32,901 nt of DNA from NCBI GenBank assembly GCA_016931085.1, contig JAFGFO010000421.1, positions 1 through 32,901 on the forward strand, read 5' to 3'. Under the pieces are notes generated by a model. It made no database searches. It was not told where the DNA came from and saw nothing but the letters and a program-made list of their open reading frames with translations. Source of the DNA: Thermoflexales bacterium (GTDB lineage Bacteria; Chloroflexota; Anaerolineae; Fen-1058). A program made the translations under genes and the position numbers. Below, in pieces: positions 7,630-13,051 of this stretch (position 1 is its first letter; each line of letters begins with the position of its first letter).

Positions 7630-8859
7630 TTATACCATATTCTTACCGTTGGTCAAGCTGATGGGCAGGCTGATGGTAAACGTGCTGCCAGCGTCGACCG
7701 CGCTCTGGATGCTGACCTGTCCGCCGTGGGCAGTCGCAATTTCTTTGACCAGTGCCAACCCCAGGCCGGTGCCACCATAGCGGCGGGTGGTGCTGCCGTC
7801 GATCTGGTAAAAGCGCTCGAAGATGTGTGCGTGTTCTTCGGGCGGGATGCCAATGCCCTGGTCGGCAACCGAGATGTTTACGACGTTGTTCAGGGGAGAC
7901 ATGTGCGCGGTGATGGTGACTGTGCTGCCAGTAGGGGAAAATTTGCAGGCGTTGTCTAGCAATTGATACAATGCCTGTGCCAGGCGGGTAAAGTCGCCGG
8001 GTAAAGGAGAGAAATCGGCCGGGCATACGCTGCGCAGCTTGATGCCGGAGCTGGCGGCGCGCTGACTGGCCATCTGGCAAGCTGTGTGAAGTAGTTCGGA
8101 GACAGCGACCTGGCTGATTTGCAGCGCCTGGCTGTTGATGTCCTGCAAAGTGGTGATGGCCTCAACCAGCTCCACCAGCACCATGACTTGTTGGTGCGCC
8201 ACACCTAGAGCTTTCTTTTGCTCCTCGATGCTCAGTTCGTCTTCTACCAGCACTTCGATATAGCCGCGTACCAACGCCAATGGGGTGCGCAGCTCGTGGG
8301 CCACGTTTTGGATGAATTGCTCGCGCAGCGTGTCCAGGTGGCGCAGCTCGGCATTAGCTTGTTGCAAGTCGTGGGTTTGGCGAGCCACCTCGACTTCCAA
8401 CGAGAGGTTGAGTTGCTCTAGTTCGTGTTGATAGCGGTTGCGCTCGGCCTTTAGCCTGGCCTTGTCGAGCACCCGATCGATGGTCATCACGAGTTCATCC
8501 ATATCATGGATGGGTTTGGTGACATAATCCCAAGCGCCTCTCCGCATAGCTTCCACCGCGTCGCCCAACAGACCCGCCCCGGAAACGACGACGAGCGGCA
8601 GCTCGGGCTGCTCGATACTCATCGCGGCGATGAGGTCCAGGCCGTCCATCCCAGGCATGCGCAGATCGACCAGAACGGCGTCAAAGGCTTTGGCCCGGAT
8701 CAGGGCCAGGCCCTCCATGCCGTCAGGCGCCGCGGCAGTCTGGTAGCCACATTCGGCCAGGTAATCGGCCATGGCGCGGCGGACAAGCCTCTCGTCATCT
8801 ATGATAAGGATGTGTTTCTCATCCATCGGCGATTCTTTATTTGATTTGGTCACACTCAT
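7630..8859 (-). CDS. Response regulator–histidine kinase hybrid (REC-HisKA-HATPase)
   Basis: A 409-residue signalling protein with a receiver domain first (about 14-132; phospho-acceptor D65 in VDLRMPG, conserved Lys115 in TKP), then a coiled coil (about 135-180), a HisKA domain with H188 in NVAHELRTPL, and an HATPase domain (N303 in LLDNACKFSP; DQGIGIPP; GGTGLGLAL). All key residues are present. A REC at the N-terminus of a kinase usually lets another kinase tune its activity. There is no membrane segment and no DNA-binding output. The ATG overlaps the stop of the deacetylase-family gene as ATGA, which fixes the start and indicates coupled translation. An internal ATG at 8826 is less likely for that reason. 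Confidence 0.93.
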   Translation of the reverse strand: MSVTKSNKESPMDEKHILIIDDERLVRRAMADYLAECGYQTAAAPDGMEGLALIRAKAFDAVLVDLRMPGMDGLDLIAAMSIEQPELPLVVVSGAGLLGDAVEAMRRGAWDYVTKPIHDMDELVMTIDRVLDKARLKAERNRYQHELEQLNLSLEVEVARQTHDLQQANAELRHLDTLREQFIQNVAHELRTPLALVRGYIEVLVEDELSIEEQKKALGVAHQQVMVLVELVEAITTLQDINSQALQISQVAVSELLHTACQMASQRAASSGIKLRSVCPADFSPLPGDFTRLAQALYQLLDNACKFSPTGSTVTITAHMSPLNNVVNISVADQGIGIPPEEHAHIFERFYQIDGSTTRRYGGTGLGLALVKEIATAHGGQVSIQSAVDAGSTFTISLPISLTNGKNMV

Positions 8860-9989
8860 TTGATTTTATGACGCTGCTTTACGGCAGCCACGACTGCCTC
8901 TACACTCTCTCGCACACGTTCCCGGACACCGTGCTGCAAGCGTGGTTTTTCCCAATCCAATAAATAGCCTTTACCATACTTGCTTTGATAACTCGCCGGC
9001 AACGCTTCGGGGAAGGACTGGCCAGACATCACGCCGAAGGCGAGCGTCCACGAACGGGGTACGACGTTGAGATTATAGCCACCGCCGCCCAAGGCCAGCC
9101 AGCGAGGCGCGAGCGCCTCCAATGCCTCGAACAACGTGCTGTGTCCGGCTGTGGTCAACCCCAAATGCGCCAGTGGATCTTGGTAATGCGTATCTACGCC
9201 CAACTGTGTGACGACGATATCAGCCTGGAAGCGTTTCAGCATGGGAGGGACGACTTGGTGGAAGGCCCATAAATAGCTGTCGTCGTCGGTATAGGGTGGC
9301 AGCGGCACGTTGACGCTGTATCCCTTGCCCGCGCCCGTGCCGATTTCATCTACGAAACCGCTGCCCGGGAACAGCGTTTGCCCGTCTTGATGGAGCGAAA
9401 TGGTCAGGACCTGGTTGCTGGTGTAAAAAGCTGCTTGTACACCGTCGCCGTGATGCACGTCAATGTCGACATAAGCCACCCGCAGCCCCTGACTCAGCAG
9501 CCAGTGGATCGCAACCGCCGCGTCGTTGAACACGCAAAAGCCGGAGGCAAAGTTTGGCCTGGCGTGGTGCATCCCGCCGCTAAAACTGAAGGCTACGTCA
9601 CACTCGCCGCTGGCCACCAAGTGAGCGCCCATCACGGTGCTGCCAACTTTGAGGCTCTCGCTCTCGTACATCCCGGCAAAAATAGGGTTGTCGCCCGGGC
9701 CGAAGTGGTACTGGGCAGCCTTCCCTAATGGCCCGCCATTTCCTAATGGCCCGCCATCCCCGGCGCTTAATGCCTGGACCGCTTCGACATAATCGTGGGT
9801 GTGAAACAGCTCTAGTTCGTCTTGGGTGGCCGGGCGGGGTTCTAACAGGCGAACATTGGGTGCATTGAAGGCCTCATACTCGCTCAATAATTCGAATGTG
9901 CGCTGCAAGCGTTCTGGCTTGAGCGGGTGGTCGTGGTCGTGCCCGTGCTGCCACAGTGCGGGTGATGATAGAAAAATCGCTTTGCGCAT
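8856..9989 (-). CDS. Histone deacetylase/AcuC-family zinc amidohydrolase
   Basis: A 377-residue member of the arginase/deacetylase fold family that includes AcuC, acetylpolyamine amidohydrolases and class I/II HDACs. Visible catalytic residues are the His dyad H141-H142 (GGMHHA), zinc ligands D177 and H179 (DIDVHHGDG) and D266 (QLGVDTH), and Tyr305 (GGGGYNL). It should remove an acetyl or similar acyl group from lysine or a polyamine. AcuC-type enzymes act on acetyl-CoA synthetase in some bacteria, but no acs or acetyltransferase gene is nearby, so the substrate is open. Start at 9989 has GAGG seven to eight bases upstream. Residues 78-90 are a Gly/Pro-rich insert (GGPLGNGGPLG) read entirely from two copies of the 18-bp palindromic repeat. 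It lies in an early loop away from the active-site motifs. Confidence 0.9.
   Translation of the reverse strand: MRKAIFLSSPALWQHGHDHDHPLKPERLQRTFELLSEYEAFNAPNVRLLEPRPATQDELELFHTHDYVEAVQALSAGDGGPLGNGGPLGKAAQYHFGPGDNPIFAGMYESESLKVGSTVMGAHLVASGECDVAFSFSGGMHHARPNFASGFCVFNDAAVAIHWLLSQGLRVAYVDIDVHHGDGVQAAFYTSNQVLTISLHQDGQTLFPGSGFVDEIGTGAGKGYSVNVPLPPYTDDDSYLWAFHQVVPPMLKRFQADIVVTQLGVDTHYQDPLAHLGLTTAGHSTLFEALEALAPRWLALGGGGYNLNVVPRSWTLAFGVMSGQSFPEALPASYQSKYGKGYLLDWEKPRLQHGVRERVRESVEAVVAAVKQRHKIK
9718..9749. repeat. In-frame palindromic repeat, two 18-bp-spaced units
   Basis: CCATTTCCTAATGG at 9736-9749, preceded exactly 18 bp earlier by a degenerate unit (GCCTTCCCTAATGG, 9718-9731). In the minus-strand gene both read in the same phase, giving GGPLGN-GGPLGK. 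Confidence 0.85.
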
Positions 9990-10097
9990 ACGTGAACCTC
10001 GTGAAACAAGCGCTTTCCGGGATAGCGGCGTTCGCCCCTACTGGCACATGGTGTTACGCCAGATACTTCCATGATAACACAAGCTGCCCAAAATGCC

Positions 10098-10127
10098 ACC
10101 TGAAACTTGAACCTTAAACCTGAAACC
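10098..10127. repeat. 7-bp-period tandem repeat (ACCTGAA type)
   Basis: Four consecutive heptads: ACCTGAA, ACTTGAA, CCTTAAA, CCTGAAA. It lies between the divergent genes, immediately upstream of the era promoter. Confidence 0.6.
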
Positions 10128-10135
10128 ATTTAATA

Positions 10136-10144
10136 TGCTATAAT
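10136..10144 (+). promoter_or_regulatory. Extended -10 promoter of era
   Basis: TGCTATAAT is a perfect extended -10 (TGn plus TATAAT at 10139-10144). No good -35 is found at 16-18 bp, as expected for an extended -10 promoter. The predicted start near 10151 leaves a leader of about six bases before the ATG at 10157. Confidence 0.6.
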
Positions 10145-10156
10145 GTCAGTCGAACT

Positions 10157-11149
10157 ATGAACACTAGCGCAAATTTTCCTGACTCTTCAATGACTCCCGC
10201 CCACCGGTCGGGCTTTGTAGCCATCATCGGTAGGCCCAACGTCGGCAAGTCGACGCTGCTTAACGCTTACCTGGGGCAAAAAGTTGCCATCGTCTCGGAC
10301 AAGCCGCAGACCACGCGCGTGCGCCAATTGGGTATCCTCACTCGCCCCGATGTGCAGGTGATTTTTGTTGACACGCCTGGCGTTCATACGCCGCTGCACT
10401 TGCTGGGTGAGGGGATGGTCAAGGTGGCCACGGAATGTATAGCCGACGCCGATGTGATCGTGTTCCTCGTTGATGGCTCGGCGCTGCCTGGCGGCGAGGA
10501 CAGGCAGATTGCAGAACTTATCCGCCAGCACGGAGCTGCTCGGCCGTTAATCCTGGCGCTGAACAAGAGCGACCTGGCCTCGACCGAGGAGATCGAGTCG
10601 CACGCACAAGCTTATTTGGCGCTCTTACTCCCCTCTCCCCGCGTTCGCTCTGCGAACGACGGGAGAGGGACCAGGGGTGAGGGCTGGATCGCGCTGTCTG
10701 CAAGCTCGGGACGTAACCGGGAGGCACTGCTGGAGATGATCGTGGACCGTCTACCTGAAGGTCCGGCTTATTACGATGACGAGACCATCACCGACCGGAC
10801 AGAGCGTGAAATCGCTGCCGAGCTGATCCGCGAGCAGGTGTTGAGCCACGTTTATCAAGAAGTCCCACACGCTGTAGCTGTAGTGGTAGATGAATGGAAG
10901 GAGCGTCCGGCCGGCAACATTTACGTCCGCGCTACCATTTACGTCGAAAAAGATTCGCAGAAAGGCATTTTGATCGGCCAACGCGGCCAGATGCTCAAGG
11001 CCATCAGCGCTGCCGCTCGCCAGGAGATCGAACACATGGCCGGCGCCCCCATCTTTTTGGAAGTGTGGGTCAAGCTCAACAAGAACTGGCGAAAGAAAGA
11101 CAAGGCTCTGAAACAATTGGGGTATACGGTGGCGAGGCGTAAAACGTAA
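10157..11149 (+). CDS. era: GTPase Era, with a repeat-derived insertion
   Basis: A 330-residue Era, the ribosome-assembly GTPase that binds the 3' end of 16S rRNA. G1 is GRPNVGKST (25-33), G3 DTPG (72-75), G4 NKSD (136-139), G5 SAS (181-183), and the C-terminal KH domain carries GQRGQMLK (about 274-281). It is longer than the usual roughly 300 residues because of a short N-terminal extension and an insert at about 159-176, between G4 and G5, read from a palindromic repeat (10631-10683). No Shine-Dalgarno is seen before the ATG, and the nearby extended -10 promoter suggests a nearly leaderless mRNA. A downstream ATG at 10190 is possible. The last codons and stop are formed by a heptad repeat (CGTAAAA). 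The next gene begins 21 bp later. Confidence 0.95.
   Translation: MNTSANFPDSSMTPAHRSGFVAIIGRPNVGKSTLLNAYLGQKVAIVSDKPQTTRVRQLGILTRPDVQVIFVDTPGVHTPLHLLGEGMVKVATECIADADVIVFLVDGSALPGGEDRQIAELIRQHGAARPLILALNKSDLASTEEIESHAQAYLALLLPSPRVRSANDGRGTRGEGWIALSASSGRNREALLEMIVDRLPEGPAYYDDETITDRTEREIAAELIREQVLSHVYQEVPHAVAVVVDEWKERPAGNIYVRATIYVEKDSQKGILIGQRGQMLKAISAAARQEIEHMAGAPIFLEVWVKLNKNWRKKDKALKQLGYTVARRKT
10631..10683. repeat. Palindromic element inserted in frame within era
   Basis: CCCTCTCCC (10631-10639) pairs with GGGAGAGGG (10661-10669) and CGTTCG (10642-10647) with CGAACG (10653-10658). A trailing ACCAGGGGTGAGGG follows. It is translated as a Pro/Arg/Gly-rich loop without breaking the frame. Confidence 0.75.
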
Positions 11150-11158
11150 AACGTCACA
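11138..11158. repeat. 7-bp-period tandem repeat (CGTAAAA) at the era stop
   Basis: CGTAAAA, CGTAAAA, CGTCACA. The repeat supplies the last codons and TAA of era and ends just before the Shine-Dalgarno (AAGGA) of the next gene. Confidence 0.65.
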
Positions 11159-11170
11159 AGGAAACGATTC

Positions 11171-12217
11171 ATGATCCGACCGGCATTTCCACTTGAGGCT
11201 GAACAGCGCGAGGCGATCGTCGCTCACATCGCCCAGCATTTGCATCGCCTGGACGACCGGGCCTTGCTGCGACTGGTCAATATGCTCCACGAGCCAGATG
11301 ACTCGCCCGAGGCCGTGGCCGACACGGTCGAGCAGGCTATCTCCAGGCGTTCTTTTGTAGCCACACTGCTGGGTGGCGGCGTGCTGGCTGCCACGACCAG
11401 CGCATTGGCGGTGTGGCAATGGGGGCTGATGCACCGCCAGGATTTGACGGACGAGGTGCGGTCGCTCAGCCGCCGGCTAGAAACGACCCGTGAGGATCTG
11501 AACCGCCGCTTAGAGGCGAGCAGTGGGGAGCTGAACCGTGTGTGGGGATTGGTCGAGTTGTACCGGCAACTGGACGCACTCCCCATGGAACGTGTCACCT
11601 TGGATGGGGTGGCGGCCGTTGGGGCCGCGCTCGTGGTGGCGCTGGCTGCGGCTCGCTCGGTGCGTGATGGCGTGCGCAGTGTGGAGACAATCTTGCAACG
11701 ATTTGACAACAGCCTGGCCAGGATCCTCGCCAACCTGGACTGGCTAGAGGCGATCTTGGCCAGCCTCACCGAGCGGCTGCACGTGCTCGAAGAGGCCGTC
11801 AGCCATGCTTTGCGCGAAGCTAGCTCAATCACCCAGGCGCTCGGCGCATTTTTCGACCAGGTGTTAGCGCTGTTGCCGGCCAGCCTGGGCCAGAGAGCGC
11901 GCGAGATTTTTAACCACATTGGCGAGCTTGTCACCGGCCTGCCCGCCCTGATCGAGGGCATCAGTCTGAACATCCTGGTTCTGCTGCGTGAAGAGTGGTT
12001 CTCCCCGCAAGCCGACAAGGGCTTGAGAGGCTGGTTCATTGCGCCGCTCAAGGCGCAAGTGCTGGCTCCGATCGAGATTTTGGCCGACAAGCTGGCCAGT
12101 CTCGAGGTGCAGTGGCAGCAGAGCCTTGACGAGCCAGTCAAGCGGGTCTCACAGCAGCGATCCGCCCTTCGCCAGCAGATCGCAGATTATGAGACTCGTC
12201 ACGAATTGCGCAAGTAG
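11171..12217 (+). CDS. Coiled-coil membrane-associated protein of unknown function
   Basis: A 348-residue protein I do not recognise. The first 50 residues are acidic and helical. There follows SRRSFVATLLGGGVLAATTSALAVWQWG, a hydrophobic segment preceded by a twin-Arg-like pair (residues about 59-62), then a heptad-rich coiled coil (about 97-130), a second hydrophobic stretch (VAAVGAALVVALAAARSV), and long amphipathic helices to the end. The pattern suggests a membrane-anchored scaffold. The ATG has AAGGA about nine bases upstream and follows era by 21 bp, so they are probably co-transcribed. A GC-rich stem-loop begins at its stop codon. Confidence 0.75.
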   Translation: MIRPAFPLEAEQREAIVAHIAQHLHRLDDRALLRLVNMLHEPDDSPEAVADTVEQAISRRSFVATLLGGGVLAATTSALAVWQWGLMHRQDLTDEVRSLSRRLETTREDLNRRLEASSGELNRVWGLVELYRQLDALPMERVTLDGVAAVGAALVVALAAARSVRDGVRSVETILQRFDNSLARILANLDWLEAILASLTERLHVLEEAVSHALREASSITQALGAFFDQVLALLPASLGQRAREIFNHIGELVTGLPALIEGISLNILVLLREEWFSPQADKGLRGWFIAPLKAQVLAPIEILADKLASLEVQWQQSLDEPVKRVSQQRSALRQQIADYETRHELRK

Positions 12218-12241
12218 GGGCGCACCTGCGTGTGCGCCCCT
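12216..12241 (+). terminator. GTAGGGGCG-type stem-loop after the era operon
   Basis: AGGGGCGCAC and GTGCGCCCCT form a perfect 10-bp stem with a 6-nt loop, starting inside the TAG stop codon. Only CTTGTGTG follows, so the U-tract is poor. It belongs to a hairpin type also seen at 31230 and 32846. Confidence 0.6.
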
Positions 12242-12249
12242 CTTGTGTG

Positions 12250-12284
12250 CTGCCTCGGTTGCCTGCCAGGCCAATTTGTGGTAT
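12250..12284. repeat. 35-bp direct repeat, left copy
   Basis: Matches 12910-12944 at 34 of 35 positions (difference at 12271 versus 12931). The pair flanks the toxin-antitoxin genes at a distance of exactly 660 bp. The repeat includes most of a promoter. Confidence 0.9.
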
Positions 12285-12287
12285 GCT
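12259..12287 (+). promoter_or_regulatory. Promoter of the toxin-antitoxin operon
   Basis: TTGCCT (12259-12264), 17-bp spacer, TATGCT (12282-12287), within the left direct repeat. A transcript would start near 12294, leaving about 60 nt before the antitoxin ATG. A further TATAAT at 12325-12330 has no -35 at proper spacing. Confidence 0.55.
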
Positions 12288-12356
12288 GTAAGAGTTGCTG
12301 GGTGAGAGATAGGTTGTCTCTGAGTATAATAGAAGGAAAGGGTTAGAGGTAGGACA

Positions 12357-12620
12357 ATGTCTACTGCAATAGACCATCGGCAACAATTATTGAAAGAGAT
12401 TGATGGTTTGTCACCGCGCGAATTGGAGAAAATCTACCAGATGGTTGTTTTCCTCAAGGAAGAATTTATCGAACCCGACGAGGCGCGCTACCAAACCCCG
12501 ACCTGGATTCAGGCCGAGCAAGAAGCGACGGACGCCTATGCCAGGGGAGGATTACCCCGTTTTCATTCTGTGTGTGAGCTGGCTGAATACATCGAATCTG
12601 GCATCGAAGAGACGGAGTGA
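12357..12620 (+). CDS. Antitoxin-like protein of a type II TA pair
   Basis: An 87-residue acidic protein. The N-terminal half (LLKEIDGLSPRELEKIYQMVVFLKEEF) is helical and resembles small antitoxins or DUF2281-like proteins. The C-terminal half has the pattern W-x-x-A-E-x-x-A-x-x-A-x-x-x-G-x-x-x-F-x-S common in toxin-wrapping tails. Its stop overlaps the start of the toxin gene. Such antitoxins neutralise the toxin and usually repress their own promoter. A GAGG about eight bases before the ATG serves as ribosome binding site. The assignment rests on size, pattern and partner. Confidence 0.75.
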   Translation: MSTAIDHRQQLLKEIDGLSPRELEKIYQMVVFLKEEFIEPDEARYQTPTWIQAEQEATDAYARGGLPRFHSVCELAEYIESGIEETE

Positions 12621-12889
12621 TGGCGGTGGAACTGGTCACTTCACCTCAGTTTGACAAGAGCATGCGGAAACTCGACCGTAAGACAAGAGAACTGGTCTAT
12701 CGGAAGTTGGAGCTGTTCCTCCAGAGCAAAATGCACCCCTCGTTACGCTACAAGGCCGTCAAAACGCTAAAGCATCTGCCTCCGCCGGTCAAAGAAATCT
12801 CTATCACAATGAGTATCCGTATCACCTTGCAAGAGTTCGACGATCACATTTACTTGCGCAACGTTGGCGGGCACGACATTTTGCCGTGA
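12617..12889 (+). CDS. RelE/ParE-superfamily toxin
   Basis: A 90-residue basic protein of the RelE/ParE/YafQ superfamily: VTSPQFDKSMRKLDRKTRELVYRKL, then a strand with SIRITLQEF and the ending YLRNVGGHDILP, typical of mRNA-interferase members that cleave mRNA on the ribosome. The terminal His-Asp region is where catalytic residues often lie in YafQ-like toxins. The start is either GTG at 12617 (GTGA overlap with the antitoxin stop) or ATG at 12620; both imply translational coupling. The pair sits between two promoter-bearing direct repeats, suggesting it arrived as a cassette. Confidence 0.85.
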   Translation: MMAVELVTSPQFDKSMRKLDRKTRELVYRKLELFLQSKMHPSLRYKAVKTLKHLPPPVKEISITMSIRITLQEFDDHIYLRNVGGHDILP

Positions 12890-12909
12890 GTATATATCGG
12901 TGGATGCGC

Positions 12910-12944
12910 CTGCCTCGGTTGCCTGCCAGGGCAATTTGTGGTAT
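12910..12944. repeat. 35-bp direct repeat, right copy
   Basis: Second copy of the repeat at 12250-12284, placed 20 bp after the toxin stop. Confidence 0.9.
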
Positions 12945-12947
12945 AGT
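12919..12947 (+). promoter_or_regulatory. Promoter of the surface-protein operon
   Basis: TTGCCT (12919-12924), 17-bp spacer, TATAGT (12942-12947), inside the right direct repeat. It would give a leader of about 100 nt, containing a heptad repeat, before the ATG at 13052. Confidence 0.6.
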
Positions 12948-12997
12948 GATTGTGGGGGACGAGTTGCGTTCCGCCTACCAGGATCGTTGTGGCTGAG

Positions 12998-13037
12998 GCG
13001 CATGACGTTTTACGCATGACGTTTTACGTTTCACGCC
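12998..13037. repeat. 7-bp-period tandem repeat (ACGTTTT/ACGCATG)
   Basis: Heptads GCGCATG, ACGTTTT, ACGCATG, ACGTTTT, ACGTTTC, ACGCC. The Shine-Dalgarno AAGGAG of the following gene starts right after it. Confidence 0.7.
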
Positions 13038-13051
13038 AAGGAGTCTTCGAC

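Larger units (their letters stand above)
9990..10156. other. Divergent intergenic region between the deacetylase-family gene and era
   Basis: Holds the start regions of two divergent genes. From the left: the ribosome binding site of the minus-strand gene, a TAGGGGCGAACGCC-type segment on the minus strand (about 10027-10041), a 7-bp-period repeat (10098-10127), and an extended -10 promoter for era. Confidence 0.6.

Noticed and set aside
12325..12330. TATAAT upstream of the antitoxin as a second promoter.
   Set aside because: No -35 at suitable spacing and no extended -10 TG, so I keep only the repeat-borne promoter.
12998..13037. Heptad arrays considered as CRISPR-like repeats.
   Set aside because: Unit is only 7 bp with no spacers, and no cas genes are in the window.
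12950..13051. Upstream start for the PPC-domain protein.
   Set aside because: The extra 34 codons cover leader and heptad repeat. A signal peptide and AAGGAG support ATG 13052.
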